From Congeria kusceri (taxonomy: Eukaryota; Mollusca; Bivalvia; Myida; Dreissenidae), in contig CM051029.1 of NCBI GenBank assembly GCA_027627225.1, positions 70,852,578-70,916,577 of the forward strand: a stretch of 64,000 nt of DNA, given 5' to 3'. Under the pieces are notes generated by a model. The model was given only the letters and a program-made list of their open reading frames with translations. It was not told where the DNA came from and did no database searches. This document shows, one piece after another, positions 1-12,748 of the stretch; position 1 is the stretch's first letter; every line of letters begins with the position of its first letter. The position numbers were made by a program, and so were the translations under genes.

Positions 1-731
1 TTTGCAAAGTCGAAAATCGCTGATGGTCAGAACGCTGTACTAAATTGTCTTGTGTTCTTGCGGCTTCGACGCGCACTTGTTGTTTTCAGCTTTTTATCGG
101 TTTTCTTGGATTTATCTAAAATCTCATAATATAGTATATTATTTTATTTGTAATAGTTTTATTACATTATATCATGGACATTGATTGTGGATTAAGGATA
201 TTACGTTTTCGCAGCTACAGTCTCTTGCATAACCTTTCTTCTTTGCGTGGTTTGTCAGACTGTTAAAATATCATTAAAATCGACCACCGCGATTTGTCAG
301 CACTCACATGTTTTACTTCATCAGTTACCTTTAATAAAATTGGCAAACAGAGACATGTAGCTTTATCTCGTCGAACTGACTCAAATTTAAATTCCAGACC
401 GAAGGCAACGTTTCATAACATAATTTCGTGACTACATTGATAAAACTTGGCCTTAGAGGTGACATTGAGACATTTATCTTGGGTCACATGGATCAGGAAG
501 TTTTAATAATACAGCAACATGGCTATTCAGGACACAATAAGGGCTCTTGTACACGTTTGATAAGAGTGTTTTCGTCTCATGTAATCAATTCGTGATGTCT
601 TTGACCTATTTTCTCCTGATAAAACATGAACCGTTCTAAGACACAGCCGGCACAATTTTTCTGTTGATAGGTAACTAGTATCTTAGTTGAGCCACAAGTG
701 AAGCATTAGATCAATAGGCGCAGTGAAACAT
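1..731. other. intergenic, no gene seen
   Basis: AT-rich sequence with no reading frame, RNA gene or repeat that I can support on either strand. Confidence 0.5.
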
Positions 732-992
732 TATATGAGGCGTGTCGTGAGAAACCCGGGCTTAATGCATGTGCGTAAAGTGTCGTCCCGTATTAGCCTT
801 TGTAGTCCGCACAGACTAATCCAGGACGGAACTTTCCGCTTTCAATGTTTTTTCTGTTTCAAGGAAATCTCTTCTTCACTGTATGTGGAAAGTGCCGTCC
901 TGGATTAGACGGTGCGGACTGCACAGGCTAATCCGGGACGATACTTTACGCACATGTATTAAGCCCGGTTTTCCAACGACACGCCTCATATA
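732..992. repeat. palindromic MITE-like repeat, full copy
   Basis: A complete fold-back unit. The left end reads TGAGGCGTGTCGTG and the right end CACGCCTCA, and both arms carry the blocks TTAATGCATGTGCGTAAAGT and CCGCACAGACTAATCC in inverted order around a short centre near 860. The flanks (TATA on both sides) could be a target duplication. No protein is encoded; the short frame across it is a by-product. Half copies occur at 26266 and 37922. From memory this family is abundant in dreissenid mussel sequence. Mobility by a transposase supplied elsewhere is inferred from the structure. Confidence 0.85.
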
Positions 993-2060
993 CACACGGT
1001 CGCAACAGCGTTTGCTTGACAGAACATACCCTATTTACCGACAGTAAATGATCGTTTTGTGATGCTGTTGTTTGACAGATGACTAACTATAAAATGTAGA
1101 AGGTTTATAAAGATTGTTCTGCAAGGCTCCGTGCAAATTCGTTGTTTAATATAATAGCTCAAAAATAATGAAACCATGCCTCGTAACTGATTTCCAAAGG
1201 ATGATATACATGTTTGTTTACAGTTACTGTTGTGGCGGCCTCATTGCATTCATTCAATGGCAAAATTGTTATTTGAACGAAGATCAAAATCAAGAAGTGC
1301 TTTAATTTATCATTCATGAGTTATTATTAACAATTTACTAATGTTTACTTTGCGAAACACCGTCGATATGCCCCTGTAATTACTGGGTCTAGGCCAAACA
1401 TGGACATTTTTATGACCAGAGAACAGGTGATTTCCCAAACGTTCCCCCGTTCAGTGCAAGCGACTCCCCAAACCTTCCCTCGTTCTATTTGTCCCGTACT
1501 AAAAAACGACACATTTAGACTTGATCAATGTTCTACCTCTGGGAAGGGATCTTTCACCAGTATTAAAAGAGATTCGAAATTGACATCTGTGAGTGTGTGT
1601 TATCTGACCTATTGATAAGCCCGTTCTAAATATAACGTCTGGTCAAACAAACGTCCTTGAGACAGTCTAAGTTTCAGTACTTTTAGTATATTTCAAAAAT
1701 TGTATTATTGAAAAACAACGAAATACTTGCAGTCGTTTTGTTTTTCAAATGCATGATGTTGTTTCCACATAGTGCAAATACAATTTAAATATAAATTTAG
1801 ATACACATTTAAACAAGAGTTTTTCTTATTTTCCTCAACGATTTATTGCAGAAACAATAACTTTAAACAATCGTTAAGAAAAACACAAAGACAAAACATG
1901 GTTGAAGTTGTACAGTCACTCCTGTGAAATCGCATATTTCAATGAAAACTTTCTAGGCTTTGCAAGGTATATCAATGGTACGCATGCGCGTAACTGTCCA
2001 TCATGTACATTTAATTCTTATATATAATACTACTGCGAAAATATTGACGATAATGCGGAC
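993..2060. other. intergenic, no gene seen
   Basis: No supported feature. Short frames here (for example near 1400) show no domain, signal peptide or splice context. Confidence 0.5.
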
Positions 2061-2108
2061 GATAATAATAATAATAATAATAATAATAATAGGTATAATA
2101 ATACTATT

Positions 2109-2163
<55 letters not shown>
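2061..2163. repeat. (ATA)n trinucleotide microsatellite
   Basis: About 100 bases of near-perfect ATA repeats with two short interruptions near 2090 and 2110. A poly-isoleucine frame through it is an artefact. Confidence 0.95.
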
Positions 2164-4320
2164 TGTAATTATCTTGATATCGTTATAATTCGCACTGTTT
2201 CGTAAATATGATCTGCTTAAGAAATCCTGAACTATTATTATACATTATCGTTCTGTTTGTGGAAGTTCATGCTGTTCAAATACAACGCATTAAACGATGA
2301 CCCTTGTCCAATGAGATATGTTAACATTCATATGTGAGAGGAAAAAAATTAATTGCGTTGCATGATCGGGTAACAACACAAACATTTATATAATGCTGCT
2401 GATTAGAATCCATTTGCAATACGCTTCAGGTAATTTGTTACTCGTATAATGTCGTATTACATATACATTTACAATGTAGCCATTGAAATACATATACACA
2501 TTACAACATCATGTATTTCTTGTAGTTTGAAATGTAATAGTTAAATTCCAAATTCCTTTTCCATGTCCACACACAAAACAATTAAACATAACACAACAAA
2601 AGGAACATTTATAGAAAACGCTATAATCGAGAAATCATATAAAAATTGCCTATGCAAATTATTAACATAAATAATATTCGCATAAGTGATACATCTTTTT
2701 CCGCATCAATGTTAAGACGTATTGATTTATGTAATATATTAATGGTTTTAGATTTTCCTTTTAGTGAATTCAATATTTAATTTACCGCAATTTCGCTTTG
2801 CAGCGTGAAAGTATTTTGTCAGTTGAGATAGCTATCAAATCGAAATCGAGCAATTTTGTATTTGACTGACTTTCTCGATAGTTGTCTAAATTAATTAAGA
2901 GAAAAATTACAAAACTATACAATGCCACATTTACCATTTTTGTTGCAATTTTAGAGCTCAACGTCTGATTGAGTAACCTTTCTCTATGATAAATGTGACG
3001 TTTGCAACCAACTTGGAATGAGGTTATCTGAAGGTCTACGATAAACACTCACACATGGCATGACTTGATGGACTGTTTATTTGGATACGCATATTCACAA
3101 GCCAGCTGAACCAGATAATGTAAGTACTCTTAAACATTTCTTCAGGGTAGATAATTATCTATCTCCTGTCTTGTTGGTGATGGTCACATCCTGAAGGTTG
3201 TATCTGCGTTTGTTTAAACAGTGGTTGTTTAATAATTAAGATATAATTTTTGTTTGATCGTTGTTTACCGGTAAGACAAATAGTTTTTTATTGGCCGATC
3301 AACAACGATAATGCGAAACTTAAATCGGTTCTAAAATGATTATATATATATATTACAAGAACACATTTACATATATGTGTCAACCCATGAGATTTTTGGT
3401 ACAGATGCGGTATCTGGGCGAAAACGAGCTATTGGCAGTTTTGAATACACTGATATGTGTAGAAAGTGGAATGGCGTCGTTTTTTTCTCTCAGTCATGGG
3501 CTTTTGGATAGATTGAGCTGTTTAAGTTACACCACCATAACGACACATATTCACATTTCACACAGATTTTCATGTTTGTCATGCATACAATACAGAACGT
3601 AGCATGATGAGGACAAGTAATTTATTAAATATATATTTACTGGACTGCCTTTCCCAATAACACACTTTTAATGTACAGATGTTTCGGACAAAACTATTAA
3701 TAATAAAGAGATGGTTGCAAAGGCAACCAAACAAGAAATCAGAGAAAAAAAAATCTTTATAAAAATACCCCAATCAAGAATATTTTTCGTTGACCGTTTT
3801 TAAGATTTACACAATTATTTGAACTATCTTAATCATTATCCTGACTTTCTCATAAAATCACGTGCATCAACTTGAAAGTCAGTTTTCTTGAAACTAGGCA
3901 GGCCGCAATTGGGATAAAAATCTAAGTGTCTGCCACATATAACACGCAATCTACAATACTTTTGCAATAATAGATTATTTATATGTAATATAAAAGGAAT
4001 ATGTGTGCGCAATATGTTACAATATAGACAAACAGAGTTGATAGTGCTTATCGATCGAACTTTGATTCAGTCGGTGGAAATGTTGTAATGAACTTTCCAA
4101 AACATGTTTTTATTTGTTTATTATAAAAATAATAAATATGTTTTGAACTCATTTAAATTATTTCTTATTACAGATTCATACAACAAAACTCAGAGGAGCA
4201 AGTAGAGGACGTGGATAGCTCGTTAATTGTCGGAAATCCTTTATTCCAATCCAGAAGGGTTTCTTAATATGCATATTTCCTTTACAGAAACTTGATATCT
4301 AGAACACATATAATTTACAG
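2164..4320. other. intergenic and possible 5' UTR of the LRR gene
   Basis: No coding frame supported. A good donor-like site (AAT|GTAAGT) lies at 3120, and acceptor-like sites end at 4173, 4287 and 4320. A 5' untranslated exon ending near 3119 spliced to one of these is possible for the LRR gene starting at 4345. This is inference from splice motifs only. Confidence 0.3.
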
Positions 4321-4344
4321 AAACTTCCGTATACACAGGAAACA

Positions 4345-5787
4345 ATGAATTACATTTCAAGAATTGTGTGTCTTATTGCAACTTTGATAACTCAGATTCC
4401 CGTTATTATTAGTCGACCTACTGGCTGTCCGGATTCAACAGTCTGTACTTGTACAAACTTGACAATCGACTGCAGCAACAAGAATATTGTAACTATTGTT
4501 TATTTTAACAGAACTAATCAACCATTCAAAACACTAGATCTTAGAAACAACAATATCATTGAAATAATCAGTTCAACTTTTCTTGAGCTTTATACCATTG
4601 ACACATTACTCCTGAGCTGGAACAATATCTCTCAAGTATCCGAATTGGCATTCCACGGTCTGCAAAGCAGTCTCAAATATTTAGATCTCTCTCATAATAA
4701 TCTTCATACTATACCCGAGGGGATTCACCGACTTCGCGTTTTAAATTTCTTGGAAATTCAATCCAACCCAATCGACGGGTCACTAACGGAAGGTGTCTTT
4801 GAGGCCAAAGCAAACGACGGCTTTACGGAGAGTGTCTTGTACAGCATTAGTTCATCACTTACCGTGTTATCAATAGGCCATGAAACACAACTGCAACATT
4901 GGCCAAGGACCTTAGACCATTTGCTAAAACTTAGGAAGTTAAATGTGTTTGGGCTAAATATGACGTTACTACTCGACGGTTTTCGTGGTTTGGAGAATAC
5001 ATTGCAATCTCTGAATATTTCAAACACAAGTTTACACCAAATACCTATTGGGATTGAAAACCTAAAACGACTTGACGAGTTACATTTTACAGACTGTCAT
5101 CCAACTCCAATTTTGGGCAACCGCATTCTGATAGATCAACCGTTTATTGGAGTGCGGGATACATTGAGGGTTCTGTCACTTGAAAGAAACAACCTAACAT
5201 CTATTCCGGCTGTGCTAAGTAATTTATATCGACTACAAAGAGCAAGTTTCGAAGGCAATCCAATCAGCTACATTTCAGACGAATCAATAAACCATTTGCT
5301 GAGCACGAATATATCGTATTTAAGCATGAAGGGTTGTAACCTTAAGAGAATACCTAGTTCTATATGGAAATTATCAAAGTTGACAGAGCTAATTTTAGCA
5401 GATAACGATATTATATCTATTGAATATGGTGACTTTCAAAACATGCCGAATCTTCAAAGTGTTTCATTTGCTGGAAATCCGTTACGTCACATTGCTAATG
5501 GAGAATTTTACGGACTAGATTCGTTAACGACGTTAGACTTGTCATCCACAAAGATGACAGATATTCCTTTTGCAGTTCAAAATTTGATGAGTCTGCAACT
5601 TTTAGACCTAAGAAGCGCTCCTACTGACTGCACCTGTGATCTAGTATGGTTTGAGAAATGGATGGATATTTTCGAGATGTCTGGGTTGAAGATTTACGGT
5701 TGTTGTGAAACAATTAACCAAGACGTCAGTGAATATGTGCACTATCGTCTGCCGACATGCCCTCAGATGCAGATGCAGTTCGGGTAG
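4345..5787 (+). CDS. secreted leucine-rich-repeat protein, intact
   Basis: A 480-residue frame with no intron. Residues 1-23 form a signal peptide. An LRR N-cap follows with Cys 28, 34, 36 and 43 in the C-x5-C-x-C-x6-C pattern, then a long run of LxxLxLxxNxL repeats, and an LRR C-cap with CTCDLVWFEKW and Cys 429, 431, 453, 454 and 472. The protein stops 8 residues after the last Cys, with no membrane segment, TIR domain or GPI-like tail, so it should be exported. Several NxS/T sites are present. It resembles the broken copies at 49951 and 59507 in caps and repeat phrasing but is clearly diverged. The start is chosen because it gives a clean signal peptide. Ligand and role are unknown; pattern recognition is a family-based guess. 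A weak ATTAAA lies near 5808. Confidence 0.85.
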   Translation: MNYISRIVCLIATLITQIPVIISRPTGCPDSTVCTCTNLTIDCSNKNIVTIVYFNRTNQPFKTLDLRNNNIIEIISSTFLELYTIDTLLLSWNNISQVSELAFHGLQSSLKYLDLSHNNLHTIPEGIHRLRVLNFLEIQSNPIDGSLTEGVFEAKANDGFTESVLYSISSSLTVLSIGHETQLQHWPRTLDHLLKLRKLNVFGLNMTLLLDGFRGLENTLQSLNISNTSLHQIPIGIENLKRLDELHFTDCHPTPILGNRILIDQPFIGVRDTLRVLSLERNNLTSIPAVLSNLYRLQRASFEGNPISYISDESINHLLSTNISYLSMKGCNLKRIPSSIWKLSKLTELILADNDIISIEYGDFQNMPNLQSVSFAGNPLRHIANGEFYGLDSLTTLDLSSTKMTDIPFAVQNLMSLQLLDLRSAPTDCTCDLVWFEKWMDIFEMSGLKIYGCCETINQDVSEYVHYRLPTCPQMQMQFG

Positions 5788-6799
5788 AATATATTGTATG
5801 TTTGATAATTAAATGCATACAATCAGTTGTTCACCTTGTTACTTTTTTATTAGACACATTTAAATATGCATTTTTGTATTTATTTATGCACTCACAGTTA
5901 TTACATTTCTCAGAACGAATATGTAAAGAAACCACACCTGTCGATGATAGTTTGAAATTAAACACAATTAAAATAGGTACAATCTGACCTTACTACTAGT
6001 CTACTAGGAAACCTCATCGGCAGAAAAACATGTGGTGTTCAAAATGTTGAAATAAGCAGCTGCTATATGACTTTTTTGATAAATAAGAATTAAGAAACAT
6101 TTCTCATTCGAAAAGCCAATGCAAACTTAAACCCGAAATCGTATGTTTTTAATAAGCAATGAAAAAAACCCCGCTATGCCTAGATGCCCAAATATTCTTT
6201 AGAGACACATATTCTGCATATATGTTTAAGTTAATAATGAAATATTACCAGTAGCATATCACAATATCGTGCGTGCATTTTGTATTGACAAAATAAAACA
6301 CCATTAAATAAACTTTGCTTTATTTTAACTCTTAGGAATAAAGTAAACACGCGTAATATAAGGACCTCATTTTGTTGGTTCTCGTGATGACATTTTATGC
6401 TATTTGAGTTATTTGTAATTTGTTTTATTTTGCTTATTTCCAAAAATAAAGACAGAAAATAATTGGGCAAATAGAATAATGAGTGTTGAATACATATATG
6501 GTTATTTGCTCAGCACGAGAACGTGAACACGTGCAGAGGCTCATGGTTCACGTGTTTAGCCTCGCTAGATAGTTTTCTCTACTTTTATCATGATGCATTT
6601 TAGCTGTTCAAAAGCAAAACTCATTTATATGTGTGGACAAATCATTTTAATGTTATATAAGTGTTAAAAGTATTGTTAATGAGTTGATAATAGTTGTACA
6701 AATGGTATAGTTTTACAAAACTATTTAAAATTGACAATTAAGTTTGTATAATTATGTTAACTTCCATGGTCATCACAAGCAAATAATGATATATAGGAT
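5788..6799. other. intergenic, 3' flank of the LRR gene
   Basis: AT-rich; no supported gene. Short frames on both strands lack any recognisable domain. Confidence 0.4.
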
Positions 6800-6920
6800 A
6801 TTTGTTTAATGCAGTGTAAGATCGTATTTTATTTCATGAGTGGTCATAAAAACAATATTTTTATAGGTTTCTATGACCACGAATGAAATTAAATACGACC
6901 TTACACTGTATTAAACAAAT
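6800..6920. repeat. fold-back hairpin
   Basis: Two imperfect inverted arms of about 54 bases (6800-6853 and 6868-6920) around a loop of about 14 bases. Matching blocks include TTTAATGCAGTGTAAGATCG on the left and CGACCTTACACTGTATTAAA on the right. Probably a small non-autonomous element. Confidence 0.85.
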
Positions 6921-7924
6921 TTTCTTTTTATTTCATGCTTTTGACTGACAAAAAAATACAAAATACACGAGATATGCTGAAGCGTCACAAGTTTTGTGTA
7001 TTATGACGTCATACATGTAACGTCATTATGATTCCAAAATAGTCGATCACTGTTGTGGCTGGAAAATAGTGCCACTCTTACTGCGACGTTGTCGCTTACG
7101 GTAGAAAGCCCCTAATGGGACTTTTTTCAGACCTTGACTTTCTTATTATCTTTGATCATTAAATCTATTATGAGACTTAACTGTGAAATATAAACAAAAT
7201 CTAACCACACGTTTTGACAAAAATGCGATTTTTGTTATAACCCCTCAGTTTTATACTTCAACCTAAAATTTTGATCGGGTACACTTACAAAAATGACTGA
7301 CATATTGACAAAATGTATTTTATTTATTCCTGAATAGCTTTAATTTATACGTTAAAGATGTATCTTATGAAAAAGTATAACAAACATAAGTACTAAAGTT
7401 GACCAACAATACTTATGACATTAAAGTTGGCTAAGCATATGGTCAAAAACAACAGATTTCATTACAGTAAAAATACGCCTTACACCAATTTTAGTATTTT
7501 TTTTTTTTAACTTTATTTCATAGTATGTCAACATCAGTAATACCAAAATATAATATAACCTTATCTGAGAGGAAAAATGTATAAATTGGCATCGGTTCAC
7601 CACAGAATCTCAAGGTATAACATTTGGAGTGAAGCAACCCTATGTTATAAAAAAAATGAAAATTTTGAAAAATAAGACATGTAAAAAAGCAAATATTTTC
7701 CTTCTATGTTAAAATATGTTTTTCTCTTCTAATTATAATCTAATAGCAGTATCGATAATAAATGAACTATTTTTGCATTAATGTTAAAGGAATAGTGTTT
7801 TGTGTAAACATTTCAAATACAAATGTAACTAGCTGAGGTTCACATGTCCTTGGTTACAAAATTCAGAATAATAATAAACATTTTTTATAAGTGTGCGTTT
7901 CAAAAAAATGAATTGACATTTTCA

Positions 7925-8143
7925 TTACATTGGGTTAACAAGAGCTTCAAAACACAGGCAAATATTTGTGATAACTTCATCAAGACTCTTCTTGGAGCTT
8001 GTGACTATTGGTAAAATGTCACTGTTTTTGGATAAAAAGGTGGATCTTAGACCATTCTCATCATTTCGCTGATACATAATTTTCATATGTTTTTTTACAG
8101 CGGGTAGATCTCGCCGAAATTCCTCAGTGGAACAGGTTCTAGT
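7925..8143 (-). pseudogene. unrecognised coding-like fragment
   Basis: An open frame of 72 codons bounded by TAA at both ends and lacking an upstream ATG. The encoded peptide is charged and well balanced (it includes TEEFRRDLPAVKKHMKIMYQ near the start and KKSLDEVITNICLCFEALV near the end), unlike the surrounding AT-rich noise. It could be a last exon or a fragment of a larger gene or transposon protein; an AG just upstream (minus strand, near 8140) is a weak acceptor. I do not recognise the family. Confidence 0.35.
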
Positions 8144-10130
8144 TTACACAATGAACAGTATTTTAAATTATCCAACAGAACGACAAACTCTATCACCCGA
8201 CGTCCCGCTCTCCACCCATCTCGACTGACTACTTTTCCAGGTTTTTGGTGTGAATGAATGTTATTTCACAGCAATGAGCACCTATCTCCTTCACGCAGAT
8301 ATGTGATTAAATACGAATAATTATGTTCAATAATACTAATACTCCTTGGACGTTTATTTATAACTCTTTTAACTTTAGTGTAATGAAATACACCAGACAT
8401 ATCACGAAAATGTCATGAGTAAATGTAAACAGCAATTCCCAACGATGACGTTATTTGAAGGTATTTCCCATGCCAGAGTACCTTGTGTTTCTTCAAACTA
8501 CATTTTTACTTTCATCTTTAAATACAGATAAGCATTTATTTCACATATTTATTTGAAAATGACTCAACATTCAAAAAGTAATGTTTATTTCGCGAAAATA
8601 ATTTCTGATTCGGATCAGATTGATTAGATTTACGGTTAGTGGCGAAGGGGTCGAAGTTAACCGATATTTCGCGAATATTTCCGAAGTCATTAAGATCTTT
8701 CTACCTTAATTATATTTGTAATGATTTTTTTATGTGTTTTCTGTTGTTAAAAAGGCCGATGTTTACACTGACGAGTAAGGTATTCACATACTTTCAAAAA
8801 GTAAACATAAAAACACAGTTATAGGTAGTTCCATATAACCAAGAGTGAAATAATCAAACGTTGTCATTTCACTCGACCTACAGTGAAATGATCGGGTTAT
8901 CATTCACTGGTATTCTCCACTCATTCACCCCATAGCATGAGATAAAAGTGTTACATCATTTACATTAAAACTACAACAATTATGTCATACCTGTCATTTA
9001 CTCATTACAATATTTTCGTTTTAAGCACGGGATTGTGTCACATCTATTATTGTAGCATGGCCAGAAAATCGGATTGCAGACTTTCTAAATAAAAGCATCA
9101 TTGAGCAATTATTAAATGTGTCTGAAACACATTTGACAAGTATTACAGTTGTATTTATTAACTATTTGCAGGCTTATGTCTTCAATGTGGATCTACATGT
9201 TTGTCAGTCACTAAATGTCTCATTGCAAAATCGTCTTATCTACATTTTTAAAACTATCAACAACAATTTGTTTTGTTTGCATAACTGCTCCAAAGCTAAA
9301 AAAAGGAATACAATGATTTCTTAGGAAACATTAGAAAATGCTAACAGCTTTTTACCAAAAATTGTAAAAGGGAATAAACTTTGATAACATGACAATTGTC
9401 TAGTTGTTAGACATTTATCTTAAATATTCAAACCATTTAAATACAGATGTATTTTCCACACCATTAAACCATCTTGACTGTCCATTGTATACCACAAGGG
9501 GAGTTTCTATATGGTACATTTGCTTTTATTTGTTTCCTATACGTTTAGTTTTTCTATCATGTACAATGTCCTCATTAATAATACATGTGCTATGTTTTAT
9601 CAAACATTTAATAGTACTTAACAGAAGTGCGACACAGTTCGATAAATAGGTGAAATCTAATTATGAAGCTGAAACATTCGTAATAGTAAATACAAATGTT
9701 GTTTACCTGTATTACTGACAATTTGAAACAAGAAATGTCTTTAAAATAGAAAATCGGCGTTGAAATTAATGTTGAGATGTCATTTTTGCGCTAAATATAA
9801 TACAATAGGACCAAGATGATCGGTTACGTGACTTTTCGGACACTAGATTTTTCGGACACTGTTAAGAAAACGTATTGGCCCCAAAATTAATTTCAGATAC
9901 ACTCAATCATTATAAATATCTGAACCGTGAATAAACCGATCATATAACGCCCCATGTTTTCACCAGTTATACATGAATAACATAAATACTAGTAATTTAC
10001 GTAAACCTAATTGATACATAACTTTGACAGGCAATTTTAACAAATTAACATGGTCAGAAAATAATAGAGGGAATTAATAAAAATTATTATATATCAGACA
10101 AGTCGACATAGTTATGTTAAATAACATCAG
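8144..10130. other. intergenic, no gene seen
   Basis: AT-rich. Contains one short inverted pair (CATTTCACT / AGTGAAATG near 8865-8891). Short frames at 8639, 9118 and 9404 show no domain or compositional support. Confidence 0.4.
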
Positions 10131-10290
10131 GTTATTTAACAGCGCTCTGTACAATACGGTGATGTATTTGGACGAGTACACAGCTGACATACCATATTGG
10201 ACAAGCCGATAGGCGAGTCCAGTGTGAGTATGTCAGCTGTGTATGAGTCCAGATATATTACGGTAATGTACAGAACGTTGTTAAATAATC
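10131..10290. repeat. fold-back hairpin with ~60-base arms
   Basis: Left arm 10131-10190 and right arm 10228-10290 are inverted copies: ACACAGCTGACATAC on the left pairs with GTATGTCAGCTGTGT on the right, and GTTATTTAACA pairs with TGTTAAATAA. The loop is about 37 bases. No coding content. Confidence 0.85.
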
Positions 10291-12748
10291 GTTTTAGTAT
10301 ATACCTATTTATATTTTGTAATTATATACATAACAGTGCGCGTGCTAATAGTAATATATAACATCGCCGGATGCAAAAGATTATTTGGAAACGTACATGT
10401 TTGTCCTTTACCCTTTTTACTATTGAAGCAGCCTTTCATACTTTAGAATATTTCGCAGATCTTTACCTTGTACTAATTGTAAACACATTGAGTGAGTAGA
10501 TACTATATTTAGACGTGTCGTGTTTAAAAGGTGGCGTGATCAATAGGAAGTTTCAGCAGCGCCTTAGTTTAATTCAGTATTACACACTGATGCAAGTTGT
10601 CGAATGGAATATCATGAAGTTGATTGAAAGTGTTTCATCGATATTCAGGACTAGAATAAAGCAATAAATGAGTTATGTAGTCTGTTTACAAAATGGATAG
10701 TGACTACAGAAACCAGTTTCTGCTGAACTCTAGGATTAACGTGTGTCATGTTGCAACATGCAGTTTTATTTCTGTACGGGTAATGTTTTAAACAGTTAAA
10801 TAAACCATGTTTCGTTGAATTATAACATTATTTGGGTAGGTGGTATTCATAATTGGATACTGGTTCCGACAATTTTACGTTTACACACAGCATACGTTCT
10901 GATCAGACAGGGCTCTTTCGAAAACAAATCCCGATTCTGGTTAGTACGGTTTAATAGAACGGTTTCTGGATTTAAAAGACGTTTTCTTAGCAGTGGATCG
11001 GAGTCGGCATTGAGGTAGACCTAAAACTATATGTTGCATATTCATCCACTTTTGGAGTACTATGACGTTATCGTTTGTTGAACCTCAGACCGTCCAATAC
11101 GGACAATATTGTACGTACGCGCATCCAAAATGGTAAAATATTGGACGGTCACGTGGCACGAATGACGACAGCTGATTGGAGGATATAAATAGGTATATAA
11201 TAATACTCTATATGTAGCATTAGTATGGCAATTAGTGTATTCATGCTACGCAAATAAAGTTTAAATTGCATGAAAAACATTTCGACGTATTACGAGACTT
11301 CTTCCACCACATTTTACTAACGACGTATTACGAGACTTCTTCCACCACATTTTACTAATGATGTTTAACAATTTTTTTTATAGATTGAATAACATCTACT
11401 GGAGATATTGATACAAAGTTGCAATTATAAATAATTCTTAATTAAACGCAACCACAAGTCAAATATAAATTAAAATGTAGAGTAAGTTTATAAATGTACA
11501 TTCCCAATTTATTGCAATTCGCGAGCTTATGATTCTCCGGACGCTTATTGATGCTTGTGTATTAACACAGCTTTACCGCGCTCTATGTTTAAAGTGATTC
11601 ATTCTCTTTCTTGAGTGTGTTATAATCGCTAGATTTAATGCACGCAGACCCATGTCGGTTACAGCGTACAATATTATTTTTTCACAATGATAAAATAATA
11701 GGAAGTATAAGCTCCATCAAATTATTTATTTATATTTTGCTTATTTATCAGAAAAATACCAGAAATGTTCTACTTTTAATTGTTGTGCTTGTCACAAGAA
11801 ACCTTAACACTATTGACAGACCGAGCTCAACAGGCAACCTTGTACGTTGTGGCCGACTAAGCTCCCCGTGAATTGGAGCATTGTAATTGCTTTTTATAGA
11901 GCGTATTGTTTATGTAGGCTAAACAAAATAGTTATTTCATTAGTTATCATGACATACAATGAGTAACATTGTTCATAATTACGTTCAGTTCTAGAGTGTA
12001 TGTCGAAGATATGCTTATAACTTTATTTTAACCGCTTATGTAAACGATTGTGAACATTTTAATCCCCAAAAGTATGCAACAGTTATTGGTATACATTAAA
12101 CAATTGTTGTAAGTTTTCATTCCCTAAAATTAGAAAATTTGCACAATTCTATTGGCATTCAATTTCCCCCCTGTATAATTATCGCACGAAATCTAAGTCA
12201 AAAGTGATTTTAGACAGCTACGCCGAAAAAAAATTGTATTGAGAGCAAGATATGAACTCATTGTTTAATTAATGGCCGTGAATAAGTTTGTCGAGTTATA
12301 TATGTTGATATGCTGTATCAGGTTACTTGCTGTTGTTTTTAAAACATATTTCAAAATGAGTTTTGAAATGAATTTACGTACAAATGATCTAAATACTGAT
12401 TGCATTTTCGGAAACTTATCATATTTGATCAACAAATTGAATACAACACTATGTCAATAAATGTGATTTGACCAGTACTAAGACACATTAAACACTCACG
12501 TATGATTTCCGATGTAAAGAGACTTACTCTTTTGATTACGTACCACATTCTAAAAGTTTAGAACGCATTTCCTGAGAAACAGAAAGCAATGTGATGAAAT
12601 GTAAGTATATTGTAAACATCTAAACTCATCGAAGCATTTCCGATCAGAAAGACATTCATACAGAACAGTCTGATTTAAGCTTTAAATGATTTAATTGATT
12701 TAATTGTTATATTCGCTATATATTTATATGCGTTTAAATCGACTAGTC
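10291..12748. other. intergenic upstream of the GPCR cluster
   Basis: No supported gene. It holds a perfect 12-base inverted repeat (GACCGTCCAATA at 11088-11099 with its complement at 11139-11150) and a 38-base exact tandem duplication (11283-11320 and 11321-11358). A possible donor (GAAAT|GTAAGT, 12596-12606) could end a 5' untranslated exon of the GPCR copy at 12749. Confidence 0.4.
11283..11358. repeat. 38-base exact tandem duplication
   Basis: The unit begins CGACGTATTACGAGACTTCT and occurs twice head to tail without mismatch, which suggests a recent duplication or slippage event. Confidence 0.95.

Noticed and set aside
732..992. Protein-coding gene in the palindromic repeat
   Set aside because: The short frame is inside an inverted-repeat element and recurs with it.
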